In this document: positions 15,616-22,539 of the stretch, piece after piece
Layout of the letters: each line of letters opens with the position of its first letter
How positions within the stretch are numbered: the first letter of the stretch is position 1
Assembly (NCBI GenBank): GCA_002453155.1
Contig: DKGG01000018.1
Span: forward strand, 1-22,643
DNA from: Bdellovibrionaceae bacterium UBA6776
GTDB lineage: Bacteria > Bdellovibrionota > Bdellovibrionia > Bdellovibrionales > UBA1609
Reading direction: 5' to 3'
DNA length: 22,643 nucleotides
Notes under the pieces: model-generated
Seen by the model: only the letters and a program-made list of their open reading frames with translations
What the model was told of the DNA's origin: nothing
The model's database searches: none
Position numbers and translations under genes: made by a program

Positions 15616-16230
15616 TTGGCAAAGAAAGCAAAAGTTTTAAAAAAGGGAAAACCGAAGACTTCGGCATCCTTTCAGGAAAAGACAAAAGTTGAAAAGGTGC
15701 TCGAGGAGGTTTGGCCTCTAGAGCGAGATTTTTTCGAAAGACCGGACCGCTACCGCTATGTTCGAAAATTGGCGCGTCCCAAAACCTGTGTTTTTTGTTC
15801 GGCCGAAAAGAAGCGATTGTCTTTTGACTCTTTGGTGTTGGCAAAGACCCAGCACGCAATGGTGATTCTGAACAAGTATCCTTACAACTCAGGACATCTT
15901 TTGGTTCTTCCTCGAAAGCACATTGGGGAGATTTGGGAGCTGGGTGAAGAGGAACTGATGGAAATTACCAAGTGGACTCAAAGTTCCATGCGCATTCTCC
16001 ATGAAGTGTATCAGTGCAAGGGCCTCAATATGGGGATGAACCATGGGGCTGTTGCCGGTGCAGGTATTCCCGATCACATTCATTGGCACATTGTTCCTCG
16101 TTGGTTGGGGGACACCAATTTCTTTCCTTTGATTGCGCAAACTCGAGCTTTGCCGGAAACCTTGAAACAAACCTATGAGCGTCTTCGTCCAGCCTTTAAA
16201 GAGGAGTTGAAAAAATGGGAGAGCAAGTAA
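15616..16230 (+). CDS. HIT-family nucleotide hydrolase or phosphorylase
   Basis: A 204-residue protein with the HIT signature HIHWHIV (His154, His156, His158; the middle His is the nucleophile by family analogy). NKYPYNSGHLLVLPRKH (86-102) forms the nucleotide-binding sheet and CVFC (58-61) is the typical N-terminal zinc knuckle half. Relatives include FHIT-like and Ap4A phosphorylase-like enzymes acting on dinucleoside polyphosphates or aminoacyl-adenylates. The first 50 residues are a Lys-rich extension outside the HIT fold. The start is TTG with AGGAG 7 bases upstream. Its 3' end overlaps the epimerase gene by 16 bases. Confidence 0.88.
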   Translation: MAKKAKVLKKGKPKTSASFQEKTKVEKVLEEVWPLERDFFERPDRYRYVRKLARPKTCVFCSAEKKRLSFDSLVLAKTQHAMVILNKYPYNSGHLLVLPRKHIGEIWELGEEELMEITKWTQSSMRILHEVYQCKGLNMGMNHGAVAGAGIPDHIHWHIVPRWLGDTNFFPLIAQTRALPETLKQTYERLRPAFKEELKKWESK

Positions 16231-16667
16231 ATCAAGTGATGGGAGACATTCCTTTTGCTTTGGATCACTTGGGTGTTGCGGTTTCGAATCTCCAAGAGGG
16301 GTTTAAATTTTATCAGTCTCTTGGATTTACAAAAATGGACATTGAAGAAGTTCCTTCGGAGAAAGTCCGTGTGGGATTTTTGAATTTGGCCAACTCCTGT
16401 TCCATTGAACTTTTGGAGCCCATGTCTGAAGATTCGCCGGTGGCGAAATTCATTCAAAAAAAAGGACCAGGAATTCACCACGTTTGTCTGAGGGTGAAGG
16501 GAATTCGTGGTGTTGTAGAAAGCCTAAAGTCCAAAGGGGTCCAGTTGATTAATGACGAACCTCGCATTGGGGCTCATAATTGTTTGGTGGTCTTCGTTCA
16601 TCCGCGATCCACCGGTGGAATTTTGTTAGAGTTGAGCGAAAAGCAAGACCAAGTTGGGAGTTCTTAA
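16215..16667 (+). CDS. mce: Methylmalonyl-CoA epimerase
   Basis: A 150-residue protein of the vicinal-oxygen-chelate fold that interconverts (R)- and (S)-methylmalonyl-CoA. The pattern DHLGVAV (metal-ligand His18), SIELLEP, SPVAKFIQKKGPGIHH (His88/His89), INDEPRIGAH, HPRSTGGILLEL (Glu139) matches the family closely; ligand positions are by analogy. The ATG has GAGGAG about 8 bases upstream, inside the HIT gene, so the two are coupled. A second ATG at 16239 lacks a ribosome binding site. The mutase genes that normally work with it are not in the window, so it would feed propionate or branched-chain degradation encoded elsewhere. Confidence 0.93.
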   Translation: MGEQVNQVMGDIPFALDHLGVAVSNLQEGFKFYQSLGFTKMDIEEVPSEKVRVGFLNLANSCSIELLEPMSEDSPVAKFIQKKGPGIHHVCLRVKGIRGVVESLKSKGVQLINDEPRIGAHNCLVVFVHPRSTGGILLELSEKQDQVGSS

Positions 16668-16672
16668 AGTTT

Positions 16673-17416
16673 ATGCAGCCCACAGTAGCCCCATTCACCA
16701 AGACCGTAAAAGCCCTCGTTATCACAAATGTTGTCATTTGGGTGGTGGGCGTCCTTATTTTGCAGGGAATTTTTCTTAAAAACTCCTTTTTGTTTCAGAC
16801 CTTCGGCTTGGTGCCGGATCGGTTTTTATTTAATTTTTGGTTTTGGCAGCCCTTCACTTATATGTTTGTCCACTCGGGCAGCGTGTTTCACATCTTATTT
16901 AACATGCTCATTTTGTGGTGGTTTGGCTCCGAGCTAGAGATGAAATGGGGACAGAAGTTTTTTCTTTCTTATTATTTGATTTCTGGAATTGGTGCCGCCC
17001 TTATATATCTGATTTTTGTTTTTATTTATTCCTTTATCACAGGGGATCCTCTGCCTTTGATGGCTCCGGTGGTGGGAGCGTCCGGTGCGGCTTACGGTTT
17101 GCTCTTGGCGTATGGAATTTTATTTGGAGAACGAGTCATTTACTTCATGATGATGTTCCCCATGAAGGCTAAGTTCTTTGTTTTGATCATTGGCGTGGTG
17201 GAACTTGTGACATTGTTGGATTCAGGTTTTTCCAGTGGCGTGGCAAACTTGGCTCACTTAGGTGGGATTGCCTCTGGATTTTTGGTCTTAAAATATTGGA
17301 CCAGCTGGCGTTTAAAGGGATTCAAGAAGTCTGTGTCCGATCAAAAGCGCCGCTTGCGTTTGGTCGTCAACAATGAAAAAGAAGACGACAAATCCGGCCC
17401 CAAATATTGGAATTGA
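16673..17416 (+). CDS. Rhomboid-family intramembrane serine protease
   Basis: A 247-residue inner-membrane protein with about six membrane segments. The catalytic dyad is Ser137 in GASGAAYG and His195 in ANLAHLGG; His73 and Asn77 (HILFNML) form the conserved oxyanion-side motif, and WQPFTYMFVH is the usual L1-loop entry. Rhomboids cut membrane proteins within or near transmembrane segments. The C-terminal 35 residues are basic and likely cytoplasmic. The start at 16673 has GGGAG about 12 bases upstream and lies 5 bases after mce; the frame is open further back but overlaps mce. The stop is 2 bases from the stop of the convergent L,D-transpeptidase gene. A substrate is not indicated. Confidence 0.92.
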   Translation: MQPTVAPFTKTVKALVITNVVIWVVGVLILQGIFLKNSFLFQTFGLVPDRFLFNFWFWQPFTYMFVHSGSVFHILFNMLILWWFGSELEMKWGQKFFLSYYLISGIGAALIYLIFVFIYSFITGDPLPLMAPVVGASGAAYGLLLAYGILFGERVIYFMMMFPMKAKFFVLIIGVVELVTLLDSGFSSGVANLAHLGGIASGFLVLKYWTSWRLKGFKKSVSDQKRRLRLVVNNEKEDDKSGPKYWN

Positions 17417-17418
17417 AC

Positions 17419-18465
17419 TTAGCTCGGGTCGTCTTTTTTGCGGCCAGAGGCTAGGACGGTGGGAGTTTTTTCCGATGTGGACTTCGCAGAAGGCAGGGCG
17501 CGCCATTGTTCACTGAGGATCTTTAGCTTTCCATCGACAGACTTCACGTAAAGGTATTTTTCTCCGAAATCCTGGTTTTCATCGGACTGGTACTTCTGCT
17601 GAAACCGAAAGATGTACTGATCGTTGTGTTTTAAAATATCAGTGTTCTCAAGCTCCACTCGAATAAATTTGTATTTTGAATTCAACTCATCCTTATACTT
17701 TTTCCACTTTGTCTTATTCATTCCCAGGGATTTAAAATCTTCAGAATAGTAGGAAATGTATTCTTCCAAATTTTTGCTTTCCCAGGCCTTCTTCCACTCC
17801 GCAAGCCACTGATTCAAAGAGTGATTCTGCTGACTCCATTCTTTTGGAGGAATGTAATCCACCTTGTCTTGAACGACGATGGGTGTGTTCTTCAGTTGAA
17901 TGTATTTTTTCAATTTTTCAATCACATTGTTTCGAACCACCACACATCCTTTGGATCCACGATTCAAGCTTTGTGTGTCAGGAATGGCGTGCAACCAAAT
18001 TCCACTTCCCGTTTTATTTTGTAACAGGTCAAAATAGTTGGGGTAGTTCATGGTAAAGGCCCGCCGACCGTAAAGGCTAAAATCCAAATAGGGCTGAGTG
18101 AAGGTCTCTTGGAAGAAGTAGATTCCTTCTGGAGTTTTGTAATCTCCACGGTACAGTTTGTTGCCAGGTTTCCGGCCCATGTCTGTGGGGTAGGCCGCAA
18201 ACAATGAGGGCACCTGAGCATTCTTCCATAGGCTTAAAGTTCTTAAAGCTTTGTCCACCACAAATGCGAATTTGGTTTGCGGTGAAAGCTCAGCTATCAC
18301 CCGAGGGATTTTTCCGAGAGGGGGAGTCTGAACCGTTGGATCTTTAATTTTCTGGTGGACTGTTTTTGCAGCGCTTAAAACAGGGGCGCAGAAAAGTGTC
18401 CATGCACAGAAAATCTGTATCAACTTTCGCCAACAAATTTTAGAAGAAATTGGATCTTGCATCAT
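17419..18465 (-). CDS. L,D-transpeptidase with C-terminal NTF2-like domain
   Basis: A 348-residue periplasmic protein. A signal peptide occupies about residues 13-32 (ending near VLSAA). The YkuD-type catalytic domain spans about 65-200, with His159 (GIWLHA) and the motif SKGCVVV carrying the nucleophile Cys174. Such enzymes form 3-3 cross-links in peptidoglycan or attach proteins to it. Residues about 215-330 resemble an NTF2/SnoaL-like domain (AWESKNLEEYISYYSEDF and RFQQKYQS), a combination seen in YafK/ErfK-type proteins. The gene begins with two successive ATG codons and no obvious ribosome binding site. It converges on the rhomboid gene with a 2-base gap and is divergent from the FliL gene. 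Confidence 0.88.
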   Translation of the reverse strand: MMQDPISSKICWRKLIQIFCAWTLFCAPVLSAAKTVHQKIKDPTVQTPPLGKIPRVIAELSPQTKFAFVVDKALRTLSLWKNAQVPSLFAAYPTDMGRKPGNKLYRGDYKTPEGIYFFQETFTQPYLDFSLYGRRAFTMNYPNYFDLLQNKTGSGIWLHAIPDTQSLNRGSKGCVVVRNNVIEKLKKYIQLKNTPIVVQDKVDYIPPKEWSQQNHSLNQWLAEWKKAWESKNLEEYISYYSEDFKSLGMNKTKWKKYKDELNSKYKFIRVELENTDILKHNDQYIFRFQQKYQSDENQDFGEKYLYVKSVDGKLKILSEQWRALPSAKSTSEKTPTVLASGRKKDDPS

Positions 18466-18612
18466 CTATGGATTTTATCGGAAGAGCTGCATTCCGAATC
18501 AAATCTCCCTCTTAAAAGTTTCTAAAAGCGTCGAAGTTTTATCCAGTCTAACACAGGACTTTAGGACCCGGTCAAACGTCCGATAAGTCTTTAAAGGATC
18601 AGGAGGTCGTCC

Positions 18613-19116
18613 ATGGCTGAGGCACAAGCCGAAGGTTCAGGTAAAAAAAGAGATTTTGGCAAGATCTTGGGCTTCGCCTTTATTGGTATCAATTTGGTGG
18701 GCTTGGGGCTGGGATGCTTTTTGGTTTACAGTTCCACTCTAGGGCATCATGCGGCCGTCCTTCGAGAAGAAGAGGCGCAAAAAGAGATGGAGAAGTTTGA
18801 AGAGACTCTCCGTGATGAGCCGGTTCTTTTCAGTTTGAAGCAGTTCAACACCAACCTGGATGGCGTCCCTCGTCGGTTGATTCGTATGGAAGTCAGTTTA
18901 GAAATGCTCGATGAAGAAGGTTTTGAAGAAGTGGTGGGCCTAGGTCCACAGGCTCGTGATGCGATTGTGCGCGTGATCAACGCAAAAACCTATGCGGATG
19001 TCGAGTCCGTTCAAGGAAAGCTTCAGTTGAAATCACAAATTGCTGCCGAGTTGAATGGCTTTCTCAAATCTGGAGTTGTGAAGAACGTTTACTTCTCTGA
19101 CTTTGTGGTTCAGTAG
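18613..19116 (+). CDS. FliL-family flagellar basal body-associated protein
   Basis: A 167-residue protein with one membrane segment (about residues 17-39), a coiled-coil-prone charged stretch (50-70) and a C-terminal periplasmic domain. The domain shows the FliL pattern: FSLKQFNTNLDG, RRLIRMEVSLEM, ARDAIVRVINAKTYADVES, GKLQLKSQIAAELNGFL and the closing VYFSDFVVQ. FliL surrounds the stator units and supports torque. AGGAGG lies 7 bases upstream of the ATG. No other flagellar gene is nearby, so this could be one of several paralogues with a separate role; the symbol is therefore left blank. The next gene begins 76 bases downstream. Confidence 0.85.
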   Translation: MAEAQAEGSGKKRDFGKILGFAFIGINLVGLGLGCFLVYSSTLGHHAAVLREEEAQKEMEKFEETLRDEPVLFSLKQFNTNLDGVPRRLIRMEVSLEMLDEEGFEEVVGLGPQARDAIVRVINAKTYADVESVQGKLQLKSQIAAELNGFLKSGVVKNVYFSDFVVQ

Positions 19117-19133
19117 TTTTTTAAGAGTCTGGA

Positions 19134-19163
19134 TTGACCGATCCAACCTCCCATAGAGACAAT
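19134..19163 (+). promoter_or_regulatory. Possible promoter for the first M16 gene
   Basis: TTGACC (19134-19139) and GACAAT (19158-19163) are 18 bases apart, a moderate match. If used, the transcript would begin near 19170, inside the hairpin described at 19145-19188, and would lack its left arm. Only transcripts reading through from fliL would then carry the closed hairpin. Confidence 0.4.
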
Positions 19164-19188
19164 AGAAAGTCTCACATCCTGGGAGGTT
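19145..19188 (+). promoter_or_regulatory. Hairpin sequestering the M16 ribosome binding site
   Basis: AACCTCCCA (19145-19153) is the exact complement of TGGGAGGTT (19180-19188), a 9-bp stem that buries the ribosome binding site GGGAGG. Inside it GAGAC (19156-19160) pairs with GTCTC (19169-19173), giving a second 5-bp stem with an 8-base loop. The ATG at 19193 lies 4 bases beyond. The arrangement is that of a translational switch; a temperature or ligand cue is not evident from sequence. Confidence 0.65.
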
Positions 19189-19192
19189 CTGA

Positions 19193-20518
19193 ATGTCCAA
19201 ATTTCTCTCGCTCATTCTGTTTTCAATTTTAAGTGCATCTGCATGGGGCTCTCCTCCCTCGGATCAGGTTCAAGTCAATTTGAACGTCGAGAAGTGGACT
19301 CTTCCCAACGGATTGACGGTGTTGTTTCATGAAGATCATTCCGTTCCGTTGGTCAATTACCAACAGTGGTTTCGTGTGGGGTCTAAAGATGAAGTGGTTG
19401 GCAAGACCGGATTGGCTCACTTTTTTGAACACTTGATGTTTCGTGGAAGCAAAAACTTTCCCGAGGAAACTTTCAGTCGGGTATTGAATTCAAAAGGAGC
19501 AAATTTCAATGCTTCGACCACAATGGATTACACAAATTATTACATCGAGGCTCCGAGCTCTGAATTGGAGTATTTGATTCGTGTGGAAGCGGATCGAATG
19601 AGAAATTTGACCATCAATCCTTCGACCATCAATCCCGAGCGGGAAGTGGTTAAAGAAGAGCGAAGATCTCGTTATGAAAATTCTCCTGAAGCCTTTCAGT
19701 GGGTGATTCTGCCGGAGTTGATGTACAAAAATCTTCCCTATCGCTGGCCCACCATTGGATCGATGAAAGATCTGAACAGCGCTTCTGTTGCGGACTTTCA
19801 AAACTTTTACAATGAGTTTTATGCTCCCAACAATGCGGTGATTGTGGTGGCCGGTGATTTTAAAACTGCCGACGCCAAAAAATGGATTGAAAAAGCCTAT
19901 GGAAATTTTGCGGCACAAGAACTTAAACGCCCTGAATATAAGCCAGAAGTTCCCCAGAGAAAGCGCCGTTCAAAAACCATTTCGTGGAAGGTGCAGGGAC
20001 CGATCTTGACGATGGCCTATCACACCGTCAGCTTGTTGGATAAGGAATCCTATGCTTTGGAACTTTTGGGATCGATCCTTGGAGATGGTGACTCTAGCCG
20101 TCTCCACCAAGAATTGGTTTACAAGGGACAAATGGCGACTTCTGTAGGCTCTTTTTACTATGGTCAACTTTTGGCAGGCCGGCTGTTGTTTGTAGCGTCT
20201 TTGAAGAATGGAACTTCGACCTCTAAAGTTACAAGCCTGATTCAAAAAGCCATTTACCGCATTCAAAAAAATGGAGTGACCGATCGTGAACTTGAAAAAG
20301 TAAAAAATCAGATTTTGACCCAACAGGTGGGATCTTTAAAATCCATCAGTGGTCGGGCGAGAGCCTTGGCTTTTAACGAGATTGTTTTCAATGATTACAC
20401 CCGGCTCTTTACCGATTTGGAAAAGTATCTGGCCGTGACCAAAGAAGACATTCAAAAGGTCGCAAAAAAATTTTTGAATTCCTATCAACAAAACATCGTG
20501 ATTGTGAAACCAAAGTAG
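19193..20518 (+). CDS. M16-family zinc peptidase, catalytic member
   Basis: A 441-residue protein with a signal peptide (about residues 1-19, cleavage near ASAWG). The inverted zinc motif HFFEH (His76, Glu79, His80) and the third ligand Glu156 (EREVVKEER) are intact, so it should be an active metallopeptidase. Two alpha/beta lobes follow, as in bacterial M16B proteins of the mitochondrial processing peptidase type, which pair with an inactive partner and cut peptides in the periplasm. GGGAGG precedes the ATG but lies in a predicted hairpin. The partner gene begins 9 bases after the stop. Preferred substrate is unknown. Confidence 0.93.
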   Translation: MSKFLSLILFSILSASAWGSPPSDQVQVNLNVEKWTLPNGLTVLFHEDHSVPLVNYQQWFRVGSKDEVVGKTGLAHFFEHLMFRGSKNFPEETFSRVLNSKGANFNASTTMDYTNYYIEAPSSELEYLIRVEADRMRNLTINPSTINPEREVVKEERRSRYENSPEAFQWVILPELMYKNLPYRWPTIGSMKDLNSASVADFQNFYNEFYAPNNAVIVVAGDFKTADAKKWIEKAYGNFAAQELKRPEYKPEVPQRKRRSKTISWKVQGPILTMAYHTVSLLDKESYALELLGSILGDGDSSRLHQELVYKGQMATSVGSFYYGQLLAGRLLFVASLKNGTSTSKVTSLIQKAIYRIQKNGVTDRELEKVKNQILTQQVGSLKSISGRARALAFNEIVFNDYTRLFTDLEKYLAVTKEDIQKVAKKFLNSYQQNIVIVKPK

Positions 20519-20527
20519 GGGATGAAC

Positions 20528-21925
20528 ATGACACTTTTTCAATTTACCTTTCTCAGAAGATTTTTTGTTCTTTCCTTTTTGTTGGCTTTGCTTTCCGGTT
20601 GTCAAAGCTTTCAAAAGCAGAGTTTTTCTCCCATGGCTCACCAGGTGGAAGATTTGGACAATGGGTTGAAGATTTTGTGGATTGAGGATGGAAAGATTCC
20701 TTACTTTTCTATGAACCTGATGATTCCGGTAGGAAGTGCTTGGGACCGTGATGGCAAAGAGGGCGAAGCCAGTTTGGTGGCGTCTTTGCTAGATAAGGGG
20801 ACGAAAGAGCGATCGGCCACTCAAATTGCAGAGGACCTGGAGTTTTTGGGTCTTTCCTTTGGAGCCAGTGTGGATGAGGACTTTACCACAGTGGGAATCA
20901 GCGGGCTGTCTGTTCACAGCGAAAAAGCCATCAATGAGATGTTTGATCTTTTGATGCATGCGGAGTTCAAAGATTCTGAAGTGAAAAGACAGGTTGCTTT
21001 GACCGAGGCTCAAGTTCAGCGGGGTTTTGATAAACCCAGTGTGGTTGCTTCCGTGGCCTTGGAAAAGGAAATTTATAAAAATCATCCCTATTCCAAATTG
21101 AGCTCTGGGAGTCTCTCTTCTTTGAAAGGGATGAAGCGCTCTGATTTGATGGATTTTTATGGCCGAGCCTATCATCCCGATCATGCCGTGCTGGCCGTGG
21201 TTGGAAAGTTTGGAGATGCGGAAAAGAGTCAAATTCGAAAACTCTATTCCACCTGGGCGCGGTCAAAAACAGCCATTGGGAAGTTGCCAGAACCCACGGA
21301 GCCCGGGCGCAGAGTGATTTACATTGAAAAGCCTGGATTGAAGCAGGCGGAAGTGCGGTTTGGACATTTGGGAATTTCCCGCAAGGATCCAGATTACTTA
21401 AAGCTTCGAGTGGCCAACACCATTTTGGGAGCTGGGTTTATTGGGAGATTGTTCACAGAGATTCGAGCGAAGAGAGGGTTGACCTATTCGATCTATTCTT
21501 ACTTTGATTCCAGGGAAGTGCCCGGGCCTTTTGTGATTTCCACATTCACCCGTCCGGATAAGATTTCAGAAATGATTCGAGAAACTTTGAAGGTGTATTC
21601 GGATTTTTCTAAAGGGGTGTCAGAGTCTGAGGTGAAAGATGCTGTGGCTTATTTAAAGGGCAGCTTTCCCCAGATCATTGAGACCAGTGATGATTTGGCC
21701 CGGCAGTTGTTGATTCTTTATCGGTATGGCATCGATCCAGACTATTTGAAGGATTACATGAACAATGTTTCTAAAATTGATCACAAAGAGTTGAACGCCA
21801 TTATGAGCAAGCATTTCCATCCGGACAAGGTGACTGTTGTAGTTACCGGCCCTCCTGGGGGAGAAGTTGGTTTGGAGATGTTCGGCAAGCTCGAGAAGAT
21901 CTCTGCGAAGAGCTTGTACAAGTAG
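20528..21925 (+). CDS. M16-family inactive partner subunit, lipoprotein
   Basis: The protein has about 465 residues with a lipobox (LALLSGC) around residue 25 and Gln after the Cys, which favours the outer membrane. At the position of HFFEH in the upstream gene it has SLVAS in the same frame (GEASLVASLLDKG against GLAHFFEHLMFRG), so both His and the Glu are lost and it cannot bind zinc. The C-terminal lobe carries the Arg-Tyr substrate-binding pair (GRLFTEIRAKRGLTYS) typical of inactive M16 partners. An upstream ATG at 20522 is too close to the AGGGGA ribosome binding site; the ATG at 20528 is preferred. With its neighbour it likely forms one heterodimer. Confidence 0.9.
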   Translation: MTLFQFTFLRRFFVLSFLLALLSGCQSFQKQSFSPMAHQVEDLDNGLKILWIEDGKIPYFSMNLMIPVGSAWDRDGKEGEASLVASLLDKGTKERSATQIAEDLEFLGLSFGASVDEDFTTVGISGLSVHSEKAINEMFDLLMHAEFKDSEVKRQVALTEAQVQRGFDKPSVVASVALEKEIYKNHPYSKLSSGSLSSLKGMKRSDLMDFYGRAYHPDHAVLAVVGKFGDAEKSQIRKLYSTWARSKTAIGKLPEPTEPGRRVIYIEKPGLKQAEVRFGHLGISRKDPDYLKLRVANTILGAGFIGRLFTEIRAKRGLTYSIYSYFDSREVPGPFVISTFTRPDKISEMIRETLKVYSDFSKGVSESEVKDAVAYLKGSFPQIIETSDDLARQLLILYRYGIDPDYLKDYMNNVSKIDHKELNAIMSKHFHPDKVTVVVTGPPGGEVGLEMFGKLEKISAKSLYK

Positions 21926-21948
21926 AACGCGAGGACTTGTCGAAAGAG

Positions 21949-21970
21949 GCGGGTGCATTTTTGCTCCCGC
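21949..21970. other. GC-rich hairpin after the M16 pair, no T tract
   Basis: GCGGGTGC and GCTCCCGC pair except for one T-T mismatch around an ATTTTT loop, 24 bases after the stop codon. It could end transcription or protect the 3' end, but no run of T follows, so it is not called as a terminator. Its right arm merges with the first foldback element. Confidence 0.45.
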
Positions 21971-22180
21971 GCATAAGATTTTATTCCCAAATCCCTATTT
22001 CATAGAACCGGACACACTCCTTCTATATCTACAGCTGGTATTTCAAGTTCAGTGATCTCCTCAAGTAAACACGCCCCTCCATGGGCTCACAAGAATTTTT
22101 CTTTCAGAAAAATCACGTCCTGTTTTCTTGAGGTTTACTCGAGGAAATCACTGAAATCGAAAAACTACTCTACATATATA
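21964..22180 (-). repeat. Foldback element R1
   Basis: Positions 21964-22070 are the reverse complement of the 130-bp unit at 1-505; a 23-base stretch ending at 22019 matches copy 1 exactly. The arm 22041-22070 matches the reverse complement of 22133-22162 at 26 of 30 positions, and pairing continues more loosely to 22024 and 22180. Between the arms lies a 62-base centre with the palindromic core at 22073-22086 and a perfect 8-bp hairpin, ATTTTTCT-TTC-AGAAAAAT, at 22095-22113, then CACGTCCTG. Sense is taken as the minus strand, in which three of the four arm differences become G-U pairs. No gene is seen. Confidence 0.8.
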
Positions 22181-22237
22181 AACGCATCCTGCCTACTGGT
22201 GGTCCTTTTCTGTAAAGCTTTTAATTGGAAAAAAGAT

Positions 22238-22395
22238 TTTCATATGAACTCCCTTTCTAAGATCGAAATTCCATAAGGACAGACCTCAATCAAGCTGGAT
22301 GCGTTTTTCCTGAAGGGAAAATGATTGTGAGTCCATGGACGGGCGGGTCTGGAAGTATGGAGTTTCGATCTTGGATTAGGAGTTCGATAAGAGAA
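22238..22395 (+). repeat. Foldback element R2
   Basis: The left arm (ending GACAGACC at 22285) pairs with the right arm beginning GGTCTGG at 22346; the arm pieces GATCGAAATTCC and GGAGTTTCGATC show the match. The arms differ in sequence from those of R1. The centre, in the opposite orientation to R1, holds TTTTCC-TGAAG-GGAAAA (22305-22321) and the core GTCCATGGACGGGC (22331-22344). No gene is seen. Confidence 0.7.
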
Positions 22396-22429
22396 GGTGT
22401 GCTCGATTAGATTTTCGGAACTCAAATGT

Positions 22430-22521
22430 CTCATCAAGAAAACACGTTCTTCCATGAACTCTTCCAGTATTTGCCCTGTTGGCAAAACGCATCCAGCTTG
22501 CTGGAGGTCTGTTTTACTGGA
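22430..22521 (-). repeat. Element R3 with weak arms
   Basis: The core here is GTTCTTCCATGAAC (22446-22459): compared with GCCCATCCATGGGC in R4 the stem changed from CC/GG to TT/AA while keeping pairing. The second hairpin is TTTGCC-CTGTT-GGCAAA (22470-22486), followed by ACGCATCCAGCTTG, which matches the reverse complement of 22291-22304 in R2. Arms are only loosely complementary. Confidence 0.6.
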
Positions 22522-22539
22522 AGCCTGTCTCTCTCCAAT

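Noticed and set aside
18560..18590. Flagellar sigma-28 promoter before the FliL gene
   Set aside because: CCGATAA resembles the -10 half, but there is no TAAA box at the right distance.
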